Assembly (NCBI GenBank): GCA_018238545.1
Contig: JABCTC010000017.1
Location: forward strand, 1-64,000
From: Candidatus Heimdallarchaeota archaeon
GTDB taxonomy: Archaea > Asgardarchaeota > Heimdallarchaeia > Heimdallarchaeales > Heimdallarchaeaceae
Direction of reading: 5' to 3'
Length of the DNA: 64,000 nucleotides
Position numbers and translations under genes: made by a program. Below are positions 19,227-28,271 of this stretch, piece after piece. The notes below the pieces were generated by a model. It made no database searches. It was not told the DNA's origin and worked only from the letters and a program-made list of their open reading frames with translations. How positions within the stretch are numbered: the first letter of the stretch is position 1; each line of letters begins with the position of its first letter.

Positions 19227-20525
19227 ATGAAGAAAAAAACTCTACTTTTTCAGGTTATTCTGGCTATTTTACTTACCAATTCTATTTTAATGAATAATTC
19301 GTCAAATCTGATTTCCGCTACTTTAGACAATAGCGATTCGGCTCCATCTAAACTTACAAACTATAATGCTACATCTTCAACAGAGTATTTTAACGAAACA
19401 TCTCATCCGCGTTATTCTTTAGCATCCCGACCTATAGACCTCATCACTTATCCTCATAAGGGCTATCCTGAGATTATAATTTTCGATGAATCCCTTACAG
19501 TTCTTGTAAATACTACATCTGATGCTTCTGATTGGGAATTCTATCTCAAATCTGGAAATGAAACCGTTTTCTTGAATATTTTACATACAAAGTATGAAGG
19601 TGGTTTGTGGCATTTCGATCTAAAACCAAGTATAAACTCTGCAGGTTTGTTCGATTTACAATTGAATTGTAGTGCAGGTTCTGATTATCAAACACATTCA
19701 GTTAAAATTATGGAAGAGAAATCCTACCCCTTCACATTTGTTCATCTTTCTGATACTCACTTCCCCGCTTATGATATCTATAATACCACAGATATTTGTT
19801 TGAGGAATATAGCAGAAATTAAAGAACAAGATATAGATTTTGTAATATTTACAGGAGATTTGATTAATGGTCCAAGTTGGATGTTTGTTGATCCTCTTAC
19901 TCAAAGACCACTTGCTGCTGAAATTGGTATGAGGTTAGCTTTATGGGTTATGGATCTTTTAGATTTGCCAGTTTATATGATTGCTGGGAACCATGACCTC
20001 GATTCTTCTACAATTTTACCAGATGATCCTGCAACAATCTGGAAGAAATATCTGGGTGAGAACCCTGTACTGAATTATTCTTTTCTAGATTGGTCATTTA
20101 TAGGATTTGGCTCCACTAAGGAAGGTCTTGATCAAAATGATTTTAATTTTCTTAAATCTGCAGTAAGTTCACGTGCAAATTCACCTAATGTTCTATTCTA
20201 CCATTCTAACTATAAAGAGCAAGCTTCAACGATTAGGAATAGCTACAATATTGAGGTAATGCTCTATGGTCATGAGCATAAAGAAATTCTATCTGTAAAA
20301 GATCACACCTTATATTACTGTCAAGCACCTCTCTTTTATAATGCATCAACAATATTCACTGTGTTAAATGAAACACATCTAGAAATGAAAGAGAGTACAT
20401 ACGATTTCACTATACTACTTGAAGAAGTAACGGAATCATCTTACACTTTAACGTTATTTACATCAATGACTCTGTTTGCTATTGTTTATGTTATTATAAG
20501 GAAAAGGAAGGAGAATTTGTCCTAA
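19227..20525 (+). CDS. Surface-anchored metallophosphoesterase
   Basis: 432 residues: signal peptide (about 1-30), a beta-sandwich-like N-terminal region (about 60-170), a calcineurin-type phosphoesterase domain, and a C-terminal membrane anchor followed by KRKEN. The metal motifs are in order: HLSDTHFP, FTGDLING, AGNHDLD, FYHSNY and YGHEHKE. The enzyme should face outside and hydrolyse phosphate esters, perhaps nucleotides or lipids. Asn-rich N-glycosylation-type sites (NxT/S) fit a surface location. Neighbours give no substrate hint. Confidence 0.85.
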   Translation: MKKKTLLFQVILAILLTNSILMNNSSNLISATLDNSDSAPSKLTNYNATSSTEYFNETSHPRYSLASRPIDLITYPHKGYPEIIIFDESLTVLVNTTSDASDWEFYLKSGNETVFLNILHTKYEGGLWHFDLKPSINSAGLFDLQLNCSAGSDYQTHSVKIMEEKSYPFTFVHLSDTHFPAYDIYNTTDICLRNIAEIKEQDIDFVIFTGDLINGPSWMFVDPLTQRPLAAEIGMRLALWVMDLLDLPVYMIAGNHDLDSSTILPDDPATIWKKYLGENPVLNYSFLDWSFIGFGSTKEGLDQNDFNFLKSAVSSRANSPNVLFYHSNYKEQASTIRNSYNIEVMLYGHEHKEILSVKDHTLYYCQAPLFYNASTIFTVLNETHLEMKESTYDFTILLEEVTESSYTLTLFTSMTLFAIVYVIIRKRKENLS

Positions 20526-20831
20526 ATTATTCAATAAGTGCCGATAATCGATAAATAAGTCTTTAAGTGTGAAATATTTTACTTTAATAGAGCTAGTCTT
20601 TCACTTTGTTTCATGTTTCTCACCAAAATTTGAACTAAGTATCGCTAGCTCTTTTAATTTCACATAACTTCTCATAAAAAGCTTTTATACAGAAAGAATA
20701 TTTCTCAAATTCTCGATGTTTTTATTTTCAACGAAAACCTTTAAACCTAGTTGACCAATTATTTTTTTCATAAGTAAAACAGCTATTGAGACCTATATTA
20801 AGCCGCAAAAAATTATTTAGAGGAATGGTCC
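20526..20831. other. Intergenic region, no feature seen
   Basis: 306 bp, A+T-rich, holding the promoter of the COG3580-type gene. A Shine-Dalgarno-like AGAGGAAT precedes its ATG by 7 bp. I see no gene, repeat or stable hairpin. Confidence 0.5.
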
Positions 20832-22004
20832 ATGAGTAAGGGATTTAATAATCAAAGATCAAAGAAACGTAAGAAGAGAGTCGGTTTTCCAAGAGGATTA
20901 CTTTATTATTATTTCAAGGATATGTGGGAAACATTTTTTGTAAAATTAGGTGCTGAAGTAGTACTTTCATCTCCTACTAATAAAATAACCAAGGAACGAG
21001 GGGTGTTAGAGACTCTTGATGATGAATGTTACTCAACCAAATTATATCATGGTCATGTCTTAGAACTTGAAGACAAAGAGTTAGATTATTTATTTGTTCC
21101 TCGATTTGCTAGTAGAAAAAAACTGGAAGTTGGTTGCCCAAAATTCGTAGCGCTAGCTGATATCCTAAAATATACAAAGAAAAATCTACCACCAATAATA
21201 GGTCCATATTATAGCACATCCAGAGAAAATCATGGATTCTGGCGACTTACTAAAATAGTATTTGAAATTGGTTTTAAATTCACAAAAAACCCTTTAAGAA
21301 TTATACGTGCAGCTATTCTAGCCTTAAGAGCACATAGAAAGGCACAAGATGAACTAATCATTAGCGAAGAAACGTTAGAGAAATGGGAAAGATCTGAAAT
21401 TTTATTAAATGATCCTCCAATAAATAATGATGGGGAGGATTTGTTGAAAGTAGCATTAGTAGGGCACAATTATGTTTTGAATGATGACTACGCATCGTTA
21501 GGTGTTAGAAAAAAGTTGCAAAAATTAGGTGTAGATCTAATTACTTCTCAACAGATGCCAAAAAATCTGATTAAAAGACAACTATTACGTTTATCAATGA
21601 TAGATTACGGTTTAGAATTTCCAGAACCAGAGAAATTACCATTACAAGAATTAGAAAAACATCTAGTTGGAAGAAACGATTATCTCTATTTTGAATTTGA
21701 ACATGATATAGTTGGAACAGCTATGCATTATCTTGAAAACCAAAAAATTGATGGGATCCTTATGCTTGTGAATTTTATCTGCGGACCAGTTTCAGTTTCA
21801 ATGGAATATGCAAAACATTTCGCAAAGAAAATACAATCTGAAACTCCTTTATCTATATTAACACTTGATGCTCATACCGGTGAAGCAGGATTCCAGACTA
21901 GATTAGAAGCGTTTTGTGATATACTTCGAATGAAGAAAAATAAAGGGTTTGTTCCTGAAGCAGCAGAAAAAGAATCTGATCTACTTCTAAAAAATTGGAG
22001 CTGA
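20832..22004 (+). CDS. 2-hydroxyacyl-CoA dehydratase-related protein (COG3580/DUF2229 type)
   Basis: 390 residues. Diagnostic stretches are VGFPRGLLYYYFKDMWETFF, DDECYSTKLYHGHV, YLFVPRF, GCPKF, IIGPYYS, and TLDAHTGEAGFQTRLEAFCD at the end. The family resembles the HgdB-like subunits of radical 2-hydroxyacyl-CoA dehydratases and their activase-linked proteins, and conserved cysteines may bind an iron-sulfur cluster. It is followed, with a 10-bp overlap, by a homologous gene, so the two probably form a heterodimer. The Hsp70-like ATPase activator usually linked to such pairs is not in the window. Confidence 0.8.
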   Translation: MSKGFNNQRSKKRKKRVGFPRGLLYYYFKDMWETFFVKLGAEVVLSSPTNKITKERGVLETLDDECYSTKLYHGHVLELEDKELDYLFVPRFASRKKLEVGCPKFVALADILKYTKKNLPPIIGPYYSTSRENHGFWRLTKIVFEIGFKFTKNPLRIIRAAILALRAHRKAQDELIISEETLEKWERSEILLNDPPINNDGEDLLKVALVGHNYVLNDDYASLGVRKKLQKLGVDLITSQQMPKNLIKRQLLRLSMIDYGLEFPEPEKLPLQELEKHLVGRNDYLYFEFEHDIVGTAMHYLENQKIDGILMLVNFICGPVSVSMEYAKHFAKKIQSETPLSILTLDAHTGEAGFQTRLEAFCDILRMKKNKGFVPEAAEKESDLLLKNWS

Positions 22005-23152
22005 AATTTGTGTCTTATATAACCTATCCTCACTTTGGTCCAATGACTCTTCTGTTCAAATCGATTTTCCAAGAAATGGAAGTTCCTGAAGAACGTATTA
22101 TTAATCCTCACACACCTAATAAACACACACTTGATATTGGATCAAAACACTCTCCAGAATGGATGTGTACTCCATTTAAATTGAGTCTAGGTTCCTTGAT
22201 TGAGTGCATAGACAGGGGAGCGAATCATGTTTTTCAGATTGGAGGGATAGGAACTTGTAGAGCTAGCTGTTATGGACCGGTTCAACGGGTGATAACAGAA
22301 GAATTAGGGTACAAAGTTAAGTATACCAATATTGATTATCACAAACCCATGGACATGCTGAGAGATTTACAATCAGTTAGCAATAATTTTAACACATGGC
22401 AAGCTCTTGGAGCTCTTCGTAAAATATGGGTAAAAAACTATTCTCTTGATCTAGTTGAGCATCTGATAAATTTCTATCGTGGAGTGGAACTAGAAAAAGG
22501 GGAGACAGATAGAGTAGCGAAAGAAGTTCATAATAAAATATTTAGTCTTCATAGAGTTAAAGAAATCAAAGAATTCCATAAACTTATACCAAAAATGTTT
22601 GAAGATCAAGTGGAAATAGATGAATATGCAGATCCTCTGAAGATAGGAATTATAGGAGAAATATATGTGGTACTTGAACCAATGCTACATCTGAACCTAT
22701 ATCGAAGATTGAATGATCTGGGAGTAATCTGTCGAAACACTGTCTCTTTAAAGAAATTTACAGATTTGCCAGCAAAAGTGAACCCTTTTGTAAAAGAATA
22801 TTATAAGCTTTATAGAGATAAAGCACGTCCGTACATGCAACAATATGCAGGAGGGGATGGACAAGAAAGCTTAGGAGCAACAATTTTACTTCGGGAAATG
22901 GGTTGGGATGGAATGGTACATGTCTGGCCATTCAGCTGTATGCCGGAATTGAGTGCTCAAAGTATCATTCCAAGTATCAGTGATGACTATGGAATGCCTG
23001 TTTTACCATTGATTGTAGATGAACAAACAGGAGAAGCAGGATTTCAAACAAGACTGGAAGCATTTATCGATATGTTAAAAATCAAACGGGAAAGCGAACG
23101 AAATGGAAAACCTGTAGAGAAAATTAGTTGGAATACTTTCAACTATGATTGA
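21995..23152 (+). CDS. 2-hydroxyacyl-CoA dehydratase-related protein (COG3581 type)
   Basis: 385 residues, translated from TTG 21995 or GTG 22009. It is homologous to the preceding protein: same C-terminal motif (VDEQTGEAGFQTRLEAFIDM) and N-terminal fold (ITYPHFGPMTLLFKSIF). It has EWMCTPFKLSLGSLIE, GGIGTCRASCYGPVQ with three possible cluster cysteines, and VWPFSCMPE. The overlap with the upstream stop indicates translational coupling. Reaction unknown; the relatives are electron-driven dehydratases or their partners. This is the last clearly chromosomal gene before the mobile element. Confidence 0.8.
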   Translation: MELKFVSYITYPHFGPMTLLFKSIFQEMEVPEERIINPHTPNKHTLDIGSKHSPEWMCTPFKLSLGSLIECIDRGANHVFQIGGIGTCRASCYGPVQRVITEELGYKVKYTNIDYHKPMDMLRDLQSVSNNFNTWQALGALRKIWVKNYSLDLVEHLINFYRGVELEKGETDRVAKEVHNKIFSLHRVKEIKEFHKLIPKMFEDQVEIDEYADPLKIGIIGEIYVVLEPMLHLNLYRRLNDLGVICRNTVSLKKFTDLPAKVNPFVKEYYKLYRDKARPYMQQYAGGDGQESLGATILLREMGWDGMVHVWPFSCMPELSAQSIIPSISDDYGMPVLPLIVDEQTGEAGFQTRLEAFIDMLKIKRESERNGKPVEKISWNTFNYD

Positions 23153-23236
23153 GCTAAACTCTTTTTGCCTTACATCTTTTCTATCCTACCTTCTTGTAAA
23201 CTATCTTTTCAGATGGGGTTCTATGTAACAAGTGGC

Positions 23237-23269
23237 GTTTAACAACTGTTTAACGGGTGTTTAACACCC
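23237..23269. repeat. Three GTTTAAC repeats at 11-bp spacing
   Basis: GTTTAAC begins at 23237, 23248 and 23259, exactly 11 bp apart (one helical turn). The last copy lies inside the hairpin-capable GGGTGTTTAACACCC (23255-23269). Such phasing suggests a cooperative protein-binding site, for example an operator, iteron or attachment region, at the left edge of the element. Confidence 0.5.
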
Positions 23270-23437
23270 TTCTAATATGAACTCTTTTGAGAACTTCCAC
23301 AATCGGATTTTTACTGCTTTGTGTTACCTTTAATTCAAAGAGATTTAAAATTCAGTTTCTAAGGATCTTCAAACAAAATTACTTAGTTTTAAGATATATT
23401 CATTCTTGTATTTACTACTGTTTTGCAGAAAGATTGC

Positions 23438-24409
23438 CTATTTCTTCTTTTTTTCTTCTTTTTCTTGTTGTTGAATAATAATGGGAGTTACTTGCTTTAT
23501 GTAAGCTTTTCCTTTGTGATTTTCAATGATTTTAATAGCTGTAGTTCCATCAAAAGTATGTGTTGTGGCATGGAATAATGATAAAACTAGATCTTGAAAT
23601 GTTTGATCATCCTCAAGGTGTTCAATTATTAAGCCTAATGCTTCAGCCTGATCTCTATCAATATGACGTCCATGACTTTTGTATGTAGAATGGTCAGCTA
23701 ATTTCTCAGCAATATCTTTTGATATTTCGTCTTTATTTTCGCTATCTTTAAACATGTAATCATTAAGGAAAGTTGCAACTAAATCTTTTGACAAATCTAA
23801 AGCATTTTGACATTGAATCAATAGAGCTGGACCATATTGACCTAGAATTGGCATCCATACTCCCATGTTTTTTGAATCTTCCTTGCATTCTGCTGAAGCT
23901 TTATCAAATTGATCAAGAATAGCTTGAGCAGGTATAGAACTCACTCCTAAAGGGGTCGATAATATTATCTGAGAATCAATAGGACCAAGATAAGAATGCT
24001 TCCCCATTACAATCTTATCTGCTGCACAAGCTAACATTGTAGCAGCAGACATTGCCCCTTGAGGTATGATTGCTCGTATGTAATCATATTTTGTTCTTAG
24101 GTATTTAACAAAACTTTCAGTAACTTCAGCAGATCCACCAGGACTGTGAATAATCAGATCAAGTTCTTTTCCATCTAATCCATGAATAACTTCCATTAAA
24201 CCTTGAATATCGTCTTCTGTAATACTAATTAGTTGTGGTGAAATATTAATACTTGCTTGTGTCCATTTTGTTGCATAGATTATTGTATCCCTTTCAGTAA
24301 ATTCATTAAGCTTGTAGAGATATCGTCGTCGAATCGAATCATAAGGTGTTTTGGAACCCTTATCTTTCTTTTTCTTTAATTCGTTTAATATTCCACTCCA
24401 CGTAGGCAC
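23438..24409 (-). CDS. ClpP-fold serine protease, SDH_sah family
   Basis: 323 residues of the SppA/ClpP superfamily, closest to the serine dehydrogenase proteinase (SDH_sah) family. It has DLIIHSPGGSAEVTESFVKY (the oxyanion and substrate-binding glycines), then the nucleophile Ser in PQGAMSAATMLACAADKIVMG, and YLGPIDSQI. No signal peptide is seen. It is the last gene of the minus-strand operon with the AAA+ ATPase and an RHH protein, so it belongs to the element. Likely role: cytoplasmic peptidase, perhaps removing a host or element regulator; target unknown. The C-terminus is Lys/Glu-rich. Confidence 0.82.
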   Translation of the reverse strand: MPTWSGILNELKKKKDKGSKTPYDSIRRRYLYKLNEFTERDTIIYATKWTQASINISPQLISITEDDIQGLMEVIHGLDGKELDLIIHSPGGSAEVTESFVKYLRTKYDYIRAIIPQGAMSAATMLACAADKIVMGKHSYLGPIDSQIILSTPLGVSSIPAQAILDQFDKASAECKEDSKNMGVWMPILGQYGPALLIQCQNALDLSKDLVATFLNDYMFKDSENKDEISKDIAEKLADHSTYKSHGRHIDRDQAEALGLIIEHLEDDQTFQDLVLSLFHATTHTFDGTTAIKIIENHKGKAYIKQVTPIIIQQQEKEEKKKK

Positions 24410-24424
24410 TTTGTTCCCTCACTG

Positions 24425-24613
24425 TTAATTGATACTAGTACTATCTGATACTGAAACCACACTCTTTGGCTTGGTTTCGTTTAGGTATCGATTGGAAATT
24501 TCAAGTAATTCTATATAATTACCATAAACAATCGTTAGCTCCTCTAATCCTGGTTGTTCTTCTAACTCTTTAATAAATGATTCAATCTCCTTTTTTCTAC
24601 CCTTCTTTCTCAT
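24425..24613 (-). CDS. Small hypothetical protein
   Basis: 62 residues, charged, predicted mostly helical (KEIESFIKELEEQPGLEELT), with no known domain. It lies 15 bp upstream of the protease gene and 78 bp downstream of the RHH gene on the same strand, which supports it being real and part of the operon. It could be a partner or substrate of the protease. Confidence 0.5.
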   Translation of the reverse strand: MRKKGRKKEIESFIKELEEQPGLEELTIVYGNYIELLEISNRYLNETKPKSVVSVSDSTSIN

Positions 24614-24691
24614 AATTTTAGATTCTTTGTGGAAACTATTAAGTTTTTTGTAAGAATATCTATAGTTCTCGTATTAAATACAAAAGACATA

Positions 24692-24853
24692 TTATTTGCT
24701 ATTTATTTCCTTTTCATACAGAAAGCGTAAAGCTGTTCTAATGATTTCGGATCTATCCATATACTTGCCTGAATCTTCTAATTCCTGCAGCATTATCTTC
24801 AGCTTGGTGGGAAGTCTTACACCTATAATCTGTTTTTCTGCTTCAATCTCCAT
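24692..24853 (-). CDS. Ribbon-helix-helix regulator (53 aa)
   Basis: A short gene. The product starts MEIEAEKQIIGVRLPTKLKI, a beta-strand plus first helix, followed by DSGKYMDRSEIIRTALRFLY, the second helix with the conserved S/R-E-I-I-R-x-A-L pattern of CopG/Arc-like RHH repressors. It acts as a dimer on DNA. It starts 2 bp after the stop of the AAA+ ATPase gene, so it is co-transcribed and likely autoregulates replication or copy number. Confidence 0.75.
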   Translation of the reverse strand: MEIEAEKQIIGVRLPTKLKIMLQELEDSGKYMDRSEIIRTALRFLYEKEINSK

Positions 24854-24855
24854 TC

Positions 24856-27057
24856 TTAACCACCCCTTACAAGTTTAAGCTTACTAGCTGTAGGTTGAAA
24901 TAGTATCCCTTCTTGTAGAAGCTTTGAAACAATTTTATCAACTGAATCTTCACTGATTTTCTTATCCTTTATTTTTAGATATTTAGTTAGATCTCTCCGA
25001 TTAAATGGTCCTTTATGGATCTGTTCTAAATCTTTGCAAGCTTCTATAACAGGTTGAATAATTAGCTCTTTCTCGGTCGTTTGCTGTCGTTCAGCCTGTT
25101 GGTGAATATTTGCATCTTCAGCTGATTCAACAGAATTATTTTTTATATGCTTATTTTGTGTTCGGTTGTACGGTATATTCTGTTTTGTTGTTTCAGACAG
25201 TTTAGCTCGAGATTTCTTCATTTTTATACCGAACATTCGGTATTGTTCGGGGTGTACGGTATCAACTAGTTTCTTATCTAAAAAGTGCAACTCTTTTAGA
25301 TGTTCAAGAAAGATTTTTCCTTCCAGGTAATCAGGATTACTCTTTTCAATTGCTGCAAATTTTTCTTGTGATAGATCAGTTAGGTTTATTTCCCATATCT
25401 TTTCTATTCTTGTTAAATCAAGCTCTATAACTGAATCTATTGCTTGTGATGTCAAATAATAAAGATAGGTTCGTTTATCCTCTGAATCTTTCTCGTACGT
25501 TAAATAATTCTTTTTACATAAAGTCTTGAGATATATCCTGATAGTATCCTTTGATTTGGTCTTTATTCTTTTATGCAATCGCTTAATAGTCGTATGATCT
25601 TTTCCGCTTTCTTTAATCTCATTAACTATTTCTTCGTATAACTCTCTGTGCCTTTTATCTACTTCACTTATTGTTTCTATTAAGATCTCTCTGAACAGCT
25701 CTAAAGCTAGAAGAATATCCGCAGGTTCGATAATAATCAATTTCTTTTTCTCTGCTTGAATAATCGGTCTTTCATTAATTATTGCAAAAGCAAAAGAATA
25801 TCTCCTAATTTTTTTCCAATGTCTAATAATGCTTGGATTAGCTGTAGGTAAGTTTAGAACTTTAGGATGAAAGAACGGACAAATCCACCCTTCTATTTTT
25901 CTTCTTTTTTCTATCAGCTCTTGAGACCAAGCTTTAAACGTTTCCAAGTATTCGTAATTATCAGGTTTTCCCCCAATTGCATCATACGAAGCTTCATACT
26001 CTAGAATACTCTCTGTTTTAACTTGTGTTTCTTCAACTGAAACAAATATCCCCCTATTAATGTTCTCAGGATTAATCTCTCCTAAAGTCATAGTAGTCCA
26101 GAAAGAAACTTTAGGAAAAGTTAAAATTCTAGAAACATTTCTCCCAGATCTGTCTTTATCTACTGTAGAATAAGTAAATTCTTTATCTTCTTCATTTGTA
26201 GCTAGACGCATAAACATATCTCGATAATCAGATGATTGTTTAATTGTCTCATGCAGACACCAGATTTCAGCTTCTTTCATTTCTTCCTTATTATCTGCAT
26301 AAAGATACAGTGGTGATTTGTCGCTGAATGAGCTAGCATCAAAAACATAATTATCAGGGTAAAGCTTTAGAACATTATTCATCAAATGACTTTTTCCTGC
26401 ACTCGTATTTCCAGCTATATAGACCATTCCTGCAGAATTACCAAGAATACCTGTAAGATACAAAGCGATCTTATTTTTTGTTTCTCTTATGATTCCAACA
26501 TCTTCACAAGCTTTGTTAATGGCAGCAACAGGATTAGCTTTAATCTCTTTCAGAATCTCTTGATTAATATTAAATTGTAGCTCAGTATATTTTTGGTACT
26601 TTTGTTTTTCCTTTCTTTGTTCAAGATAGAATTCTAGCTCTCCATCAATAAATATGCTAGCTAGCTCTTGGTATAGTTTTGCTATCATATCATAAGCTAC
26701 TGATTCAATAGTTCCTGTCGTTTTGTATTTTCTCTGTCTTATTGCACTCTGCAGGATCTTGGACAAATGATATTTTTTTTCATTTAAGATCTTCTTAGCT
26801 TGAGTTTCACCATTGATGGTATCATTATAGAGTATCTTTGTTTTTTCTCCTGGTTTAGCTTCTTGTACTAAGAAATATAATTGCTCTTTTTCATCTACAT
26901 CTATCAGATAATAGAAAGGACATTCAACTGTATGATCACCTTTTTTATGCATGAAAGGATCTAATTCTTTGTCAAATTGAAAGAACGGATGAATCTCCCC
27001 TATCCTGTTGCTAGTATTTGATGAGATAGTTTCTTTTGTTTTTGTTTTTGTATTCAC
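24856..27057 (-). CDS. Large AAA+ ATPase, probable element replication helicase
   Basis: 733 residues. A P-loop GNTSAGKSHL lies around residue 216; a Walker B-like acidic EIWCLHE and a polar sensor-1-like stretch SFWTTMT follow within ~120 residues. The N-terminal ~190 residues resemble the domain placed before the helicase in plasmid and virus replication proteins. Winged-helix-like segments follow at about 475-560 (TIKRLHKRIKTKSKDTIRIY) and at the C-terminus (FNRRDLTKYLKIKDKKISED). This fits a replicative helicase/initiator of a mobile element. Primase motifs are not obvious. Its start overlaps the 117-residue gene stop by 4 bp. Confidence 0.65.
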   Translation of the reverse strand: MNTKTKTKETISSNTSNRIGEIHPFFQFDKELDPFMHKKGDHTVECPFYYLIDVDEKEQLYFLVQEAKPGEKTKILYNDTINGETQAKKILNEKKYHLSKILQSAIRQRKYKTTGTIESVAYDMIAKLYQELASIFIDGELEFYLEQRKEKQKYQKYTELQFNINQEILKEIKANPVAAINKACEDVGIIRETKNKIALYLTGILGNSAGMVYIAGNTSAGKSHLMNNVLKLYPDNYVFDASSFSDKSPLYLYADNKEEMKEAEIWCLHETIKQSSDYRDMFMRLATNEEDKEFTYSTVDKDRSGRNVSRILTFPKVSFWTTMTLGEINPENINRGIFVSVEETQVKTESILEYEASYDAIGGKPDNYEYLETFKAWSQELIEKRRKIEGWICPFFHPKVLNLPTANPSIIRHWKKIRRYSFAFAIINERPIIQAEKKKLIIIEPADILLALELFREILIETISEVDKRHRELYEEIVNEIKESGKDHTTIKRLHKRIKTKSKDTIRIYLKTLCKKNYLTYEKDSEDKRTYLYYLTSQAIDSVIELDLTRIEKIWEINLTDLSQEKFAAIEKSNPDYLEGKIFLEHLKELHFLDKKLVDTVHPEQYRMFGIKMKKSRAKLSETTKQNIPYNRTQNKHIKNNSVESAEDANIHQQAERQQTTEKELIIQPVIEACKDLEQIHKGPFNRRDLTKYLKIKDKKISEDSVDKIVSKLLQEGILFQPTASKLKLVRGG

Positions 27058-27407
27058 TCTTTCACCTCATTAACTTCTAGGGGTATACCTCTATTCTTCA
27101 AAGTTTGAACAAAATCTTCAAGTATGATCTTGTTCCCCTCAAAAACCCATGCTTTTTCTAATGCATCCCAATAACATTTGAAAGAAACTATTTGACGTAA
27201 CTTGTCTCTTTCTTCTTTGAATTCAGCTAGTTTGTTGTAATCAAAGACCAGATTAGCTTTAATTTCATCTTTATCCTGCTCTTGATTCTGTGAAGAGGAT
27301 AAAATCTCTTTAAGTATTCTCTCAATTCTTAATAGAGTATGATGTGATCTTTCATTATGATCAACCCTGTCATTATCGTACTTTTCTCTATTGTCTTTAA
27401 GATACAT
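27054..27407 (-). CDS. Hypothetical protein (117 aa), operon with ATPase
   Basis: Hydrophilic protein, helical and likely coiled coil over residues 20-80 (HTLLRIERILKEILSS, LAEFKEERDKLRQIVSF). The C-terminal part includes CYWDALEKAWVFEGNKIIL. It overlaps the ATPase start by 4 bp (ATGA) and starts 1 bp after the 155-residue gene. It could be an accessory replication or DNA-binding factor; no domain recognised. Confidence 0.6.
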   Translation of the reverse strand: MYLKDNREKYDNDRVDHNERSHHTLLRIERILKEILSSSQNQEQDKDEIKANLVFDYNKLAEFKEERDKLRQIVSFKCYWDALEKAWVFEGNKIILEDFVQTLKNRGIPLEVNEVKE

Positions 27408-27408
27408 T

Positions 27409-27876
27409 TCATTCCCCCCTTTCGCTTTTCAGATTCTCTAAAGCAGTCTTACTTAAAAAAGGCATAAGATAAGCTAGTCTTTCTTCCTCAGGAACAGTTA
27501 CTAAGCTGTAGATGAATACCCTTCTACTTCTAACGTTCGGGGCAAAGAATTTCTCAGCTCTAAGCAAACCCAAATCAACCAGAGAATCAAGTAAATCTGC
27601 CTTATTATATTGTAGTTTGTATTTGTTTAATGCTATTCTTAATCCCCTGTTATGAAAAATTCTTTCATCTACTATGTACTTGATTCTTTCTAAGTTATTG
27701 GCCTTATTCAAAAATTCCATGATTTCTTTGAGATCAGCTCTTATTCCCCAATTGGATCGGATAATAATCTCGTGGATTCTTTCAGGTCCGTATGCTTGTT
27801 TAAAAAAATCTTCAGCTGATTCATCCCCATTAGTTTTGAAGGCTGTAGATTTATTAAGTTCTTTATTTTTTTTCAT
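27409..27876 (-). CDS. Hypothetical protein (155 aa), head of replication operon
   Basis: First gene of the minus-strand operon that runs to 23438. It is helical with a possible winged-helix-like core (GIRADLKEIMEFLNKANNLE, YNKADLLDSLVDLGLL) and a basic segment NVRSRRVF. No family recognised. Its position suggests a regulator or replication accessory. It is separated from the next RHH gene upstream by 139 bp of A+T-rich DNA, which probably holds the operon promoter. Confidence 0.55.
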   Translation of the reverse strand: MKKNKELNKSTAFKTNGDESAEDFFKQAYGPERIHEIIIRSNWGIRADLKEIMEFLNKANNLERIKYIVDERIFHNRGLRIALNKYKLQYNKADLLDSLVDLGLLRAEKFFAPNVRSRRVFIYSLVTVPEEERLAYLMPFLSKTALENLKSERGE

Positions 27877-28015
27877 TTCTATTTAATACCTCTATTTTCA
27901 CTTTTCAGAGAAGCAGAAAGCTAGGCTAAACATTTAAGAGCAAAAAAAAGATTGTATTAACAAGAGAGGATGAAAATTCTTACTGGGAAGTGGGATTTTT
28001 CTCTCTCTTACTTTG

Positions 28016-28174
28016 TTAATTCTCTTTTTCTGGATCTTGTTGATTAGCTAGATATTGCTTAACTGCTTGATCTATTACTGTTTTCGCACTTCTGAAGTTT
28101 TTATGCTTCTTAAATGCAAATTCTTGAAGCTGATGATACAGCTTTTTATCTATTCTTGCTAATGTACTAGACAT
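28016..28174 (-). CDS. Small RHH-like DNA-binding protein
   Basis: From ATG 28174 the product has 52 residues: MSSTLARIDKKLYHQLQEFA with FRSAKTVIDQAVKQYL as second helix, the strand-helix-helix layout of CopG-like repressors. A longer start at 28201 adds nine hydrophobic residues and is less likely. It faces away from the RHH/coiled-coil gene at 28272, so the two share a ~100-bp divergent promoter region. Likely autoregulated. Confidence 0.6.
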   Translation of the reverse strand: MSSTLARIDKKLYHQLQEFAFKKHKNFRSAKTVIDQAVKQYLANQQDPEKEN

Positions 28175-28271
28175 AGTAATCATTAATAAGTTTGTAAACA
28201 AGTAAATATAAAGATTGTCGTCACTTTGTTTGACAAAAAAACTTATAACTTGTTAGCGAGTATACTAAATT

